Both the position numbers and the translations under genes were made by a program. Below are positions 23,761-32,813 of a stretch of DNA of 64,000 nt, one piece after another. Below the pieces are notes generated by a model. The model had not been told where the DNA came from. It was given only the letters and a program-made list of their open reading frames with translations, and searched no databases. Positions within the stretch are counted from its first letter, which is position 1, and every line of letters starts with the position of its first letter. Location: the NCBI RefSeq assembly GCF_046237015.1, contig NZ_JBJYIN010000010.1:95024-159023 (forward strand). Direction: 5' to 3'. The DNA comes from JBJYIN01 sp046237015. GTDB taxonomy: Bacteria; Pseudomonadota; Gammaproteobacteria; Enterobacterales; Enterobacteriaceae.

Positions 23761-25850
23761 GCTGGCAATCCATCTACCTGAATTATGATGATGATGCGCT
23801 GAGCCTTTTTGCTAACGCGGGTTTATTACGCCGGGCGAAGAAGGATCTGACCGGCGATAATGTGACGCTCGTGGAAAATACCGGGCACGAAGGACATTTT
23901 ATCAGCGATGGACAGCAGGTCGTGCTCAATGGACAAGGCATACAGGCAGCGCGATGCCATTGCCCCGCGAGCGGCTGTTGTAAACATATTCTGGCATCGG
24001 TGCTGTGGTTACAAGCCCATGCTGAGGAGGCTGTGGAGAATGACGCGGTATCCTCCGTGGACGTGGATGCGCCACCAATAGAGGTTCCTCCCGTAGATGT
24101 GATGGCTGAAATCCTACAGCTCTCGCCTGATGCGCTGATGAAGCAAGTCGGCAAGGGACAAACGCGGCATGCTGCACGGTTTATGCAGACATGGACGGGC
24201 GAGTCGGTCAGGACAGAATCTCTGCCCAATCAGTTGAAGATTTACCTGCCCACGCTAGAGACCCCGGTGATTTACCTGGCTGGCGCAGGCATGGCGGGTA
24301 TGTTGTCGGATTTTTTGCGTGATAAGCAGCCCGCGTTACACCTCGCCGCCATTGCCTGTCTCTTTGAAAAACATCAGCGTGTCTGGCCGTGGCCATCGGA
24401 TTGCCTGATTCAGGATACGAGTGAAAGGGCACTTAATGCGGATGAACACGCACTGATTACGTCACTTCATTCGTTTATTGATGACGTGATGAATCAGGGG
24501 CTATCGCACATGAGTAAAAGCAGCGCACGACAGCTTCATTTGCTGAATATGTCTGCGCGAGCAGAAGGCTTACCCCGACTGGCGAGCTATCTGCGCAATG
24601 TGAGTGGGCAGGTTCGTTTGTTGGCGGATAAACATTACAGTCTGGAAGAACGCGATGTCTTACTGTTTATTGCCCGTCTGTCGGCTTACTTATATCAGCT
24701 TGAACAGGCAACGCCGGCACGATTGCAGCATTTGCGTGGACAGGTGCGACGGCGCTATCAGCAACAGCCGGAATCCTTATCTCTGGTGCCATTGGGAGCG
24801 CAATGGTGGGAGACACAGAGCGGTACACGAGGTGCCACTTTTTCATTTTGGGATAGCGAAAACCAGCAATTGCTGCATTGTACGCAAGCGCGAGCCGATC
24901 GCCATGATGTTTCGTTTGATCAGCATGGTGTGTGGCATAGCCAGTCTCTGTGGAAGCAGATTGGTGAAAGCATCATGCGAGCGCCTTTTACGTTACACCA
25001 TCCCCGCTTTTCTGAGGACGGCAAATTGGCCGTAGGCGGAGAGAGTTATGCGAGCCTTGACGATAGACGATGGGATATTGCGGCTTATGAGCAGTGTAAA
25101 GCGACAAGCGGGATTGCTGACTGGTCGCAGCTGTTTCATTATTTTGAGCAGGAAGATCATGATTATCCGCCTCCCTTGCTGCTGCATGTGCAGCGCTATG
25201 AGGCGGTGGTGTGGCATGAAGTGGATCAACGTGTGGTATGGCCCGTTTTTGATAAAGCGGATAATGCGCTGTACCTCAACCTAAACTGGGGAAAAACGCA
25301 GCGCCAACGGATAGATATGCTTGAACGCGCTACCCAGCAAGGGGTGGATATTGTTGCGGTCTTGGTACAACCCCAGCGCCGTGGGAATCAGATTGAGCTT
25401 CATCCCTATTCTCTGATGGTGAATGATGGCGGTGCCGTTATCGCTTTCTGCCTGGATTTTCAGACGATTAAAAGTAAGCCAAAAATGCCGAATTTTATTG
25501 GTCGTATTCAAGCGCTTCTTACACAGAAGAAACAAAGCAAAATAGTGAGACAGCCTGCGCCTACATTGGCACAGCGGGTTTGTCGCCCCATTCTTGATGT
25601 GTTGGATGCACAGGCTTGTACCGGACGGCGGCATTTAACGGAGATGCAACGAGAACAACTGCAAACTTGCATGAAAATCGCCAATGAACTGGGGCTAACG
25701 CTTATCGAGCGTGCCTTGGCACACTATTTAGCGCAGCATCAACCGAAAGGCAGCCAGTTGCTGCGGGTTGTTTTTATTTGCGACAGGCTTCAACGTCTTC
25801 AACATGAATTGCCCCTTGTGTTGCGTCAATCCTCATCGGCACCACGTTGA
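23757..25850 (+). CDS. yehQ: SWIM zinc-finger protein (YehQ-like)
   Basis: 697 residues from ATG 23757, chosen because GGAGG lies seven bases upstream and the ATGA overlap with the VWA gene is restored; a longer frame begins 21 bases earlier. A SWIM zinc finger with CxC and CxH ligands (CHCPASGCCKH) lies near residues 65-78; SWIM fingers bind DNA or protein. The remaining region is mostly helical with no recognised enzyme motif. Similar to E. coli YehQ. It is the last gene of the five-gene block; a hairpin lies about 105 bases downstream. Confidence 0.8.
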   Translation: MSWQSIYLNYDDDALSLFANAGLLRRAKKDLTGDNVTLVENTGHEGHFISDGQQVVLNGQGIQAARCHCPASGCCKHILASVLWLQAHAEEAVENDAVSSVDVDAPPIEVPPVDVMAEILQLSPDALMKQVGKGQTRHAARFMQTWTGESVRTESLPNQLKIYLPTLETPVIYLAGAGMAGMLSDFLRDKQPALHLAAIACLFEKHQRVWPWPSDCLIQDTSERALNADEHALITSLHSFIDDVMNQGLSHMSKSSARQLHLLNMSARAEGLPRLASYLRNVSGQVRLLADKHYSLEERDVLLFIARLSAYLYQLEQATPARLQHLRGQVRRRYQQQPESLSLVPLGAQWWETQSGTRGATFSFWDSENQQLLHCTQARADRHDVSFDQHGVWHSQSLWKQIGESIMRAPFTLHHPRFSEDGKLAVGGESYASLDDRRWDIAAYEQCKATSGIADWSQLFHYFEQEDHDYPPPLLLHVQRYEAVVWHEVDQRVVWPVFDKADNALYLNLNWGKTQRQRIDMLERATQQGVDIVAVLVQPQRRGNQIELHPYSLMVNDGGAVIAFCLDFQTIKSKPKMPNFIGRIQALLTQKKQSKIVRQPAPTLAQRVCRPILDVLDAQACTGRRHLTEMQREQLQTCMKIANELGLTLIERALAHYLAQHQPKGSQLLRVVFICDRLQRLQHELPLVLRQSSSAPR

Positions 25851-25956
25851 TTTTTCGTCAGCAGACAGCGCAGCGAAAAGGGCTAGCCGGAAGTGTGTAT
25901 TTCAACCTATCGGCACGAAATAAAGACAGCGTAAAAGAGAGGTAAAGCGTAGAATG

Positions 25957-25979
25957 TGAGCATCAAAAAATGATGCTCA
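25957..25979 (+). terminator. Hairpin after the yeh-like cluster
   Basis: Perfect 9-bp inverted repeat TGAGCATCA/TGATGCTCA around an A5 loop, followed by TGAGAGTTTTCT. Likely terminator of the cluster, although the T tract is weak. Nothing else is recognisable in the 310 bases between 25851 and 26160 except the presumed sotB promoter. Confidence 0.6.
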
Positions 25980-26160
25980 TGAGAGTTTTCTACTTGTTAT
26001 CAGGCTGCTGATTCACACCCTCATAAAAGCACAAAAAAAACCGGCTAACGTTGGTTTTGCGCGGCATTGTCATACTTATTCTGTACCATTGCTTCATCGT
26101 ACCAGGCCTTGTCAACGCAGGGCGGTGCATCCTTTTATTTTAACGTTTGATATCAATGCT

Positions 26161-27348
26161 ATGACCCGTTCTCCTCGCTCGACAGCATGGTTGAGAGTTG
26201 TCAGTCTCTCTCTCGCTGCTTTTATTTTTAATACCGCCGAATTTGCTCCTGTTGCTTTGCTATCTGATATTGCGGCCAGTTTTTCAATGAGCGCGGCGCA
26301 GGTTGGATTGATTATTACCATCTATGCCTGGGTCGTCGGGGTCATGTCGTTGCCCTGCATGTTGTTCTCCAGTGACATGGAGCGGCGAGGCCTGTTGATC
26401 AAAATTTTTATTCTATTTGTTATCAGCAACATATTGTCGGGCTTGGCCTGGAACTATTGGGTTTTGGTGGCTGCTCGTATCGGCGTCGCGCTGGCACATG
26501 CGATCTTCTGGTCGATCACGGCGTCGCTAGCCGTCCGACTGGCACCGGCGGATAAAAAGGCACAGGCGCTGAGTTTGTTGGCGACCGGTACCGCTCTGGC
26601 GATGGTGTTGGGGTTGCCATTGGGGCGTCTGATTGGTCAGTATTTGGGCTGGCGTAGCACGTTTGTCATGATTGGTGTGGTGGCTGCCGCAATTATGCTA
26701 GTGATGATGAAACTGTTGCCGACATTGCCTAGTAGTAATTCTGGTTCGCTGAAAAGTTTGCCGCTATTGCTGAAGCGTCCCGCATTATTGTGCATTTACG
26801 GTTTGACCGTGATGATTGTTACCGCACATTTTACGGCTTACAGCTACATTGAGCCGTTCATTCAGAAAGTCGCGCTGCTGAGTGAGAACTTTACGACCGT
26901 GTTGCTGCTAATCTTTGGTGGTGCAGGCATTATCGGCAGTATGTTATTCAGTCGCTATAGCAGTAAGTATCCTTCTGGCTTTTTGATGACGTCATTTGCG
27001 TTTTTAACCGTATCCCTGTTGCTGCTTTTGCCGCTGTCATTTAGCGGTTGGAGCGTGTCCTTGTTGTGCGTCGTATGGGGGATCGCGATTATGGCACTGA
27101 GTCTGGCGATGCAGGTTAAAGTGCTGACGTTGGCGTCGGATGCGACGGATGTTGCCATGGCGCTTTACTCGGGGATTTACAATCTGGGTATTGGTGCGGG
27201 GGCTTTGTTAGGCAATCAGGTGATCATTCATCTGGGTTTGCCCGATATTGGTTTCATGGGCGCGGCGTTGGGATTGATCGCACTGATTTGCTGTATTTTT
27301 ACACTGAGCCGCTATGCCCGCGTGTTAAATAATACGTTGATGAACTGA
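26161..27348 (+). CDS. sotB: SotB, sugar efflux major-facilitator transporter
   Basis: 395-residue inner-membrane transporter with twelve predicted helices. It tracks E. coli SotB/YdeA closely (FIFNTAEFAPVALLSDIA, RIGVALAHAIFWSITASLA, GTALAMVLGLPLGRLIGQY, SYIEPFIQKVA). SotB exports arabinose and lactose/IPTG analogues. ATG 26161 is preferred: the 24 codons upstream in frame do not resemble the family. In E. coli the gene is elsewhere; here it separates the yeh-like cluster from fieF, so it belongs to the inserted block. The natural substrate is not certain. Confidence 0.88.
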   Translation: MTRSPRSTAWLRVVSLSLAAFIFNTAEFAPVALLSDIAASFSMSAAQVGLIITIYAWVVGVMSLPCMLFSSDMERRGLLIKIFILFVISNILSGLAWNYWVLVAARIGVALAHAIFWSITASLAVRLAPADKKAQALSLLATGTALAMVLGLPLGRLIGQYLGWRSTFVMIGVVAAAIMLVMMKLLPTLPSSNSGSLKSLPLLLKRPALLCIYGLTVMIVTAHFTAYSYIEPFIQKVALLSENFTTVLLLIFGGAGIIGSMLFSRYSSKYPSGFLMTSFAFLTVSLLLLLPLSFSGWSVSLLCVVWGIAIMALSLAMQVKVLTLASDATDVAMALYSGIYNLGIGAGALLGNQVIIHLGLPDIGFMGAALGLIALICCIFTLSRYARVLNNTLMN

Positions 27349-27381
27349 GGTTCAACGTTTCCTGTCCTAAGTGAGGGCGTG

Positions 27382-28287
27382 ATGAATTCACATTATGCGC
27401 GTTTGGTGACGCTGGCGGCATTTAGCGCGACAACGGTTGCGGTGCTGTTGTTTGTGATGAAGATATTCGCCTGGTGGCATACTGGCTCAGTAAGCCTGCT
27501 GGCCTCGCTAGTGGATTCGTTGGTGGATATCGCCGCTTCACTGGTCAATCTGCTGGTGGTTCGCTATTCGTTGCAGCCTGCGGATCCCGAACATACTTTT
27601 GGTCACGGTAAGGCCGAATCGCTGGCGGCGTTGGCTCAAAGTATGTTTATTTCCGGTTCTGCGTTGTTCCTGATCCTGACAGGGTTGCAGCATACGCTGA
27701 CACCGCAAACGCTTCGGGCACCGGAAGTCGGCATGTGGGTCACGGTTATTGCTCTACTGTCGACGCTGTTGCTGGTGTCATTCCAGCGTTGGGTGGTTAA
27801 GCGCACACACAGCCAGGCTGTGCGGGCGGATATGCTCCACTATCAGTCTGACCTCTTGATGAATGGCGCCATTCTGGTGGCCTTGGCACTCAGTTGGAAA
27901 GGGATAACGCGTGCTGATGCGTTATTTGCGCTGGGCATTGGTGCCTATATTTTGTATAGCGCCTTACGTATGGGCTATGAGGCCGTTCAATCTTTACTCG
28001 ATCGTGCTTTGCCCGATGAAGAGCGGCGCTTAATTGTGGAGATTATTGCCAATTGGCCGGGTATTCGAGGTGCTCACGATCTGAGAACCCGCCGTTCCGG
28101 TCCAACCCGTTTCATTCAACTGCATCTGGAGATGGATGACGCCTTTCCACTGGTGCAGGCGCATCAAATCGCCGATGACATAGAGCAGGCATTGCTCAAG
28201 CAATTTCCGGGCTCCGATATTATTATCCATCAGGATCCGGTCTCGGCTGTGCCAGCGTCACAGAAAGGACAACTCAGCGTGCGATGA
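27382..28287 (+). CDS. fieF: FieF, ferrous iron/zinc efflux transporter
   Basis: Cation diffusion facilitator of 301 residues that exchanges cytoplasmic Fe2+ or Zn2+ for protons. Six helices; the transport site DxxxD is in VDSLVDIAAS on helix 2 and HxxxD in MLHYQSDLLMN on helix 5. The C-terminal domain has HDLRTRRSGPTRFIQLHLEMD. Start ATG 27382 matches E. coli, with GTGAGGG upstream; a GTG one codon earlier is also possible. In E. coli it directly follows cpxP; here about 15 kb of accessory DNA intervenes. pfkA follows, as in E. coli. Confidence 0.95.
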   Translation: MNSHYARLVTLAAFSATTVAVLLFVMKIFAWWHTGSVSLLASLVDSLVDIAASLVNLLVVRYSLQPADPEHTFGHGKAESLAALAQSMFISGSALFLILTGLQHTLTPQTLRAPEVGMWVTVIALLSTLLLVSFQRWVVKRTHSQAVRADMLHYQSDLLMNGAILVALALSWKGITRADALFALGIGAYILYSALRMGYEAVQSLLDRALPDEERRLIVEIIANWPGIRGAHDLRTRRSGPTRFIQLHLEMDDAFPLVQAHQIADDIEQALLKQFPGSDIIIHQDPVSAVPASQKGQLSVR

Positions 28288-28370
28288 TGCGTTGTCCCCG
28301 GCGTTGTTTGTTACCAGCTTATGTTTAAAACGTGATATAGCATGAAAATTCATGCACAATTTAGACTGAC

Positions 28371-28404
28371 CTGAATCAATTCAGCTACGTGTATTTGTTA
28401 TAAT
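28371..28404 (+). promoter_or_regulatory. pfkA promoter region with a Cra (FruR) site
   Basis: A perfect inverted repeat CTGAATCAATTCAG (28371-28384) fits the Cra consensus TGAAWCGWTTCA, and a consensus -10 TATAAT lies at 28399-28404. The Cra site covers the -35 position, which agrees with the known repression of pfkA by Cra when glycolytic intermediates are low. Binding is inferred. Confidence 0.65.
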
Positions 28405-28505
28405 ATGCTAATAAAAGATGAGTGGTCGCTGTCGACGTAACAAGCGACAGCTAATTTACGATAGAAGAATCCTGCGAAATTACATCTACAAGTCCAGAGG
28501 TTGTC

Positions 28506-29468
28506 ATGATTAAAAGAATTGGAGTACTGACGAGCGGCGGTGATGCACCCGGAATGAATGCGGCAATTCGTGGTGTGGTTCGAGCCGCACTGTCGGAAGG
28601 GCTGGAAGTTTTTGGTATTTATGATGGCTATCAGGGCTTGTATGAAGATCGCATGGCGCAGTTGGATCGCTACAGCGTATCGGATGTAATCAATCGTGGC
28701 GGAACCTTTCTTGGCTCAGCGCGTTTCCCGCAGTTTCGGGAAGATGCGGTTCGACAGGTGTGCGTAGATAATATGAAAAAACGCGGCCTGGATGCGTTGG
28801 TGGTTATTGGCGGCGATGGTTCCTATATGGGGGCTAAACGTCTGACTGAGACGGGATTTCCCTGCATCGGTCTGCCCGGTACGATCGACAACGACGTAGC
28901 GGGAACGGATTATACGATAGGTTACTTTACGGCGCTGGAAACGGTGCTGGAGGCGATTGACCGACTGCGTGATACTTCTTCTTCACATCAACGTATTTCC
29001 ATTGTGGAAGTGATGGGGCGTCACTGTGGCGATTTGACGCTGGCGGCAGCGATTGCCGGTGGATGTGAGTTTATCGTGTTGCCAGAAGTACCGTTCAGCC
29101 CGGAAGATTTGGTTTGCGAAATCAAAGCGGGTATTGAGAAAGGCAAAAAACACGCGATTGTGGCGATCACTGAACTGGTATGTGACGTCGATGAGTTGGC
29201 TAAATACATTGAGAAAGAGACGGGGCGTGAAACCCGGGCAACCGTTCTTGGTCACATTCAGCGTGGCGGTTCCCCTGTCGCTTATGACCGCATTCTGGCT
29301 TCTCGTATGGGCGCGTACTCCATTGAGTTATTGCTGCAAGGCTATGGCGGTCGCTGTGTCGGTATCCAGAATGAGAAACTGGTTCATCACGATATCATCG
29401 ATGCGATCGAGAATATGAAGCGTCCATTTAAAGGCGACTGGTTGGATACGGCGAAAAAATTGTTCTAA
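28506..29468 (+). CDS. pfkA: PfkA, 6-phosphofructokinase I
   Basis: 320 residues, the exact length of E. coli PfkA. Catalyses ATP-dependent phosphorylation of fructose-6-phosphate, the committed step of glycolysis; a cytoplasmic tetramer activated by ADP and inhibited by phosphoenolpyruvate. ATP site TSGGDAPGMNAAIRG near residue 9 and GGDGSYMG near 102; catalytic Asp in PGTIDNDVAGTD near 127; substrate site MGRHCGDL. Preceded by a Cra-type operator and followed by a strong terminator. The E. coli neighbours sbp and cdh are absent and agu genes take their place. Confidence 0.97.
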   Translation: MIKRIGVLTSGGDAPGMNAAIRGVVRAALSEGLEVFGIYDGYQGLYEDRMAQLDRYSVSDVINRGGTFLGSARFPQFREDAVRQVCVDNMKKRGLDALVVIGGDGSYMGAKRLTETGFPCIGLPGTIDNDVAGTDYTIGYFTALETVLEAIDRLRDTSSSHQRISIVEVMGRHCGDLTLAAAIAGGCEFIVLPEVPFSPEDLVCEIKAGIEKGKKHAIVAITELVCDVDELAKYIEKETGRETRATVLGHIQRGGSPVAYDRILASRMGAYSIELLLQGYGGRCVGIQNEKLVHHDIIDAIENMKRPFKGDWLDTAKKLF

Positions 29469-29501
29469 TTTCGCCAGATGTTGTTTGTTCCTGTCTGAAG
29501 T

Positions 29502-29534
29502 AAAAATCCCGCTCGCTCGTAAGGCGGGATTTTT
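29502..29534 (+). terminator. pfkA terminator
   Basis: 11-bp stem AAAAATCCCGC/GCGGGATTTTT with T run; symmetrical, so it could work in both directions. Confidence 0.9.
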
Positions 29535-29761
29535 ATATGTGTTTAATAATTAATTATTTTTTATCGTTATTACCCATTATGGCTAAATATCGCCATTAAC
29601 TGGCATAATACGAATCGCTGCTTTAGCGAATGCAGGGTTTGGGTTTTGTCGATCGGCATTGGGCAGTTTGTTGACCTAAACTTCTGGTATGACGTCCATT
29701 GAGTGAACATGCTGCTTTGCTTATTGCTGGTGAATTGAATCGCTATTATTGAGGTTTTCGC

Positions 29762-30646
29762 ATGAAAAAAGTTACCGTTGCCGCAACACAAATGGCGTGC
29801 TCCTGGGATTTACCCAGAAACATTGAAAATGCTGAGAAGCTGGTGCGGCAGGCGCATGCAAAAGGCGCTCAGGTTATCCTGATTCAGGAATTGTTTGCCG
29901 CGCCTTATTTCTGTATCGACCAGAGCCCAGAGCACTATGCACTGGCGGAAGAGCTGGAAACCAGTCCGCTCATCAAACATTTTTCTGCATTGGCAGCAGA
30001 ATTGAGCGTGGTGCTGCCGTTGAGCTTCTTTGAACGTGCCAATAACGCCTATTACAACTCGCTGGTGATGATTGACGCGGATGGTGCCGTGCTGGATGTT
30101 TACCGTAAAACGCATATCCCGAACGGCCCGGCGTATCAGGAAAAACAGTTCTTCATTCCGGGCGACACCGGCTTTAAGGTCTGGCAGACGCGCTATGCGA
30201 AAATTGGTGTCGGTATCTGTTGGGATCAATGGTTCCCGGAAACCGCGCGTAGTCTGGCGTTGCTTGGCGCGGAGATGATCTTTTACCCAACGGCGATTGG
30301 TTCTGAACCCGCTTATCCTGAGATCGACAGTCAACCGCATTGGACTCGTGTTCAGCAAGGCCATGCCGCCGCGAATTTGGTGCCGGTGATTGCCTCTAAC
30401 CGTATTGGAACGGAAGCCAGTAAGTTTATCGATGGTCTGGAAATGACATTCTACGGCTCCTCTTTTATTGCCGATCAGACCGGTGCGCTGGTGGCTCAGG
30501 CTAACAAAACCGATGAAACCGTGCTGGTCCACGAATTTGATTTAGATGCTATCGCTGCACAGCGTGCTTCGTGGGGCTTGTTCCGCGATCGCCGCCCGGA
30601 AATGTATGGCACGATTGGCAGTTCTGACGGTAAAACCCGGAGATAA
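29762..30646 (+). CDS. aguB: AguB, N-carbamoylputrescine amidase
   Basis: Nitrilase-superfamily hydrolase of 294 residues converting N-carbamoylputrescine to putrescine, CO2 and ammonia. The Glu-Lys-Cys triad is visible in LIQELFAAPYF, YRKTHIPNG and GVGICWDQWFPE. It forms a two-gene unit with aguA (agmatine deiminase) three bases downstream, giving an agmatine-to-putrescine route without urea release. Preceded by 293 bases without a gene; I see no clear promoter pair there. The block lies between pfkA and tpiA, where E. coli has sbp and cdh. Confidence 0.93.
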   Translation: MKKVTVAATQMACSWDLPRNIENAEKLVRQAHAKGAQVILIQELFAAPYFCIDQSPEHYALAEELETSPLIKHFSALAAELSVVLPLSFFERANNAYYNSLVMIDADGAVLDVYRKTHIPNGPAYQEKQFFIPGDTGFKVWQTRYAKIGVGICWDQWFPETARSLALLGAEMIFYPTAIGSEPAYPEIDSQPHWTRVQQGHAAANLVPVIASNRIGTEASKFIDGLEMTFYGSSFIADQTGALVAQANKTDETVLVHEFDLDAIAAQRASWGLFRDRRPEMYGTIGSSDGKTRR

Positions 30647-30649
30647 GTG

Positions 30650-31771
30650 ATGCCACAGTTAGCAACTTCTCGCTTCACGACACCTCATTTGACAACCGTC
30701 CCGCGCCAGGATGGTTTCATGATGCCTGCTGAATGGGCTCAGCATGACGCGGTGTGGATGATTTGGCCGTATCGTCGGGATAACTGGCGTGAAGACGGTG
30801 TTCCTGCTCAGAAAACGTTTGCACAGGTTGCAACGGCAATTGCGCAAACAACGCCGGTTATCATGGGGGTGCCCGCGAGCCATATGGCGGAAGCAAAACG
30901 CGTGATGCCTGCCAATGTCACGTTGGTTGAGATGGAAAGTGATGATGCCTGGATGCGTGATACCGGGCCAACCATGCTGTTGAATTCGGATGGCGAACGG
31001 CGTGGTGTTGACTGGGGGTTCAATGCCTGGGGCGGCGAACTAGGCGGGTTGTATGAAGACTGGCGTCAGGATGAAAACGTTGCGGCTCAGGTGTTGGCCT
31101 ATCATCAGAACGCTCGCTATATTGCACCGCTGATCCTCGAGGGTGGTTCAATTCATACGGATGGCGAAGGTACGTTGCTTACTACGGCAGAATGCCTGTT
31201 GAACCCTAACCGTAATCCTCAGTTGAACAAGGCAGAAATTGAACAGCTGATGCGTGATTATCTGAACATATCGACGATTATCTGGTTGGAAGAGGGCGTG
31301 TTTAACGACGAAACCGATGGTCACATCGACAATATGTGTTGTTTTGTCCGCCCCGGTGAAGTGGCGCTGCACTGGACCGATGACGAGAACGATCCCCAAT
31401 ATGCGCGTTCTGTCGCGGCTTACGAGGTGCTCTCAGCGGCACGTGATGCGCAAGGACGTGAACTGAAGATCTGGAAGTTACCTGCTCCCGGTCCGCTGTA
31501 TGCGACCCAGGAGGAGGCGCAGGGCGTGGCGAGCGGAGATGCCATTGAACGCCTTGCCGATTCTCGTCTGGCAGGTTCTTATGTGAATTTTCTGATTAGT
31601 AACCAGCAGATTATTTTCCCGTTGCTGGATGAAAAGACGGATGGCGTTGCGCGCGATTTGTTGCGACAGATGTTCCCGAGCTATTTGATTAGTGGTGTCC
31701 CTGCACGGGAAATCCTGCTGGGCGGGGGGAATATCCACTGTATTACGCAGCAAATCCCAGCGGTGAAGTAA
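30650..31771 (+). CDS. aguA: AguA, agmatine deiminase
   Basis: Peptidyl-arginine-deiminase-family enzyme of 373 residues converting agmatine to N-carbamoylputrescine and ammonia. The catalytic Cys lies in GGGNIHCITQQIP near the C-terminus; other conserved parts are WMRDTGPTML near residue 105, EGGSIHTDGEGTLLTTAEC and NDETDGHIDNMCCF. ATG 30650 is chosen, three bases after the aguB stop, with GGAG upstream; a GTG sits one codon earlier. The putrescine produced could feed polyamine pools, and plant tissue is an agmatine-rich niche (inference). Confidence 0.95.
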   Translation: MPQLATSRFTTPHLTTVPRQDGFMMPAEWAQHDAVWMIWPYRRDNWREDGVPAQKTFAQVATAIAQTTPVIMGVPASHMAEAKRVMPANVTLVEMESDDAWMRDTGPTMLLNSDGERRGVDWGFNAWGGELGGLYEDWRQDENVAAQVLAYHQNARYIAPLILEGGSIHTDGEGTLLTTAECLLNPNRNPQLNKAEIEQLMRDYLNISTIIWLEEGVFNDETDGHIDNMCCFVRPGEVALHWTDDENDPQYARSVAAYEVLSAARDAQGRELKIWKLPAPGPLYATQEEAQGVASGDAIERLADSRLAGSYVNFLISNQQIIFPLLDEKTDGVARDLLRQMFPSYLISGVPAREILLGGGNIHCITQQIPAVK

Positions 31772-31826
31772 GCGTTGATCCGTTAGCGGACGATTGAAAA
31801 GAGCGGGCGCATATCCCGTTCGCCAT

Positions 31827-31864
31827 AAAAAGCCGGTTGGCGCGACAGCGTGAACCGGCTTTTT
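31827..31864. terminator. Bidirectional terminator between aguA and tpiA
   Basis: 12-bp stem AAAAAGCCGGTT/AACCGGCTTTTT with T runs on either strand, between two convergent genes. Confidence 0.9.
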
Positions 31865-31919
31865 GATCGGACGGACAGGTGTCCATCCGTTTTCTATAAA
31901 GCGTAAAGGTTATAAAAGC

Positions 31920-32687
31920 TTAGCCGCGTTTCGCGTCGGCTGCGGCTTTCACGATGACCGCAAAGGCATCGGCTTTCAGGGAGGCCCCACCAACCAATGC
32001 GCCGTCGATGTCAGGTTGAGTGAACAACTCCGCCGCGTTGGCAGCATTAACAGAACCGCCGTATTGGATGATGACTTGCTTGGCGATGGCCGCGTCTTGT
32101 TTGGCAATATGGTCACGGATAAATTTATGAACGGCTTGAGCTTGTGCTGGCGTTGCTGATTTGCCGGTGCCGATAGCCCATACGGGTTCGTAGGCGATGA
32201 CGGTGTTTTCAAATGCTTTCGCACCCAGCGTATTCAGCACCGCGTCCAATTGACGTGCGCAGACAGCTTCTGTCTGTCCGGCTTCGTTTTCAGCTTCGGT
32301 TTCGCCGATGCACAGAACCGGAATTAAACCTGTTTCTTTCAGTACACCAAATTTTTTGGCAATGAATTCATCGCTTTCTTTATGGTAAGTGCGACGTTCT
32401 GAGTGGCCGATAATAATATATTTCGCCCCGATGTCTTTCAGCATATCGGCAGAGGTTTCGCCCGTAAACGCGCCAGACAGGTTCACATCCACGTTCTGTG
32501 CGCCCAGAGCAATACGGCTACCAGCCAAGTGATGATTAGCTTGATCCAGATAGATTGCGGGCGGTGCGATAGCGACACCACAGCCGTCAACGGTGCTTAA
32601 TTCTTTACGCAGACCAGCGATCAGTTCGTTGACCATATTGGTGCTACCATTCAGCTTCCAGTTACCCATAACTAATGGATGACGCAT
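31920..32687 (-). CDS. tpiA: TpiA, triosephosphate isomerase
   Basis: 255 residues, same length as E. coli. Interconverts dihydroxyacetone phosphate and glyceraldehyde-3-phosphate. Active-site Lys in MGNWKLNGS, electrophile His in IIGHSERRTYH and catalytic Glu in IAYEPVWAIGTG; phosphate-binding loop GGASLKADAF. A GGAGG lies upstream of the ATG on the minus strand. It connects the glycerol-3-phosphate genes of this window to glycolysis. Followed by a shared terminator with aguA. Confidence 0.98.
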   Translation of the reverse strand: MRHPLVMGNWKLNGSTNMVNELIAGLRKELSTVDGCGVAIAPPAIYLDQANHHLAGSRIALGAQNVDVNLSGAFTGETSADMLKDIGAKYIIIGHSERRTYHKESDEFIAKKFGVLKETGLIPVLCIGETEAENEAGQTEAVCARQLDAVLNTLGAKAFENTVIAYEPVWAIGTGKSATPAQAQAVHKFIRDHIAKQDAAIAKQVIIQYGGSVNAANAAELFTQPDIDGALVGGASLKADAFAVIVKAAADAKRG

Positions 32688-32813
32688 TTTTTTTCCTCCA
32701 AGGGGGATCGCGAATAATCAATATGTTACTGCCGAGAGGCAGCCTTATCTGTCACCAGTATAAAGACGAAATGCGGAGGTGGCTCGGTCTTTCGTCATTT
32801 ATTGCCTCATTGA

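Noticed and set aside
12338..26160. Prophage or integrative element
   Set aside because: No integrase, att-like direct repeats, tRNA or phage structural genes were seen.
29810..30532. 240-residue open frame antisense to aguB
   Set aside because: It mirrors aguB, whose motifs are unmistakable, and has no recognisable domain or ribosome-binding site.
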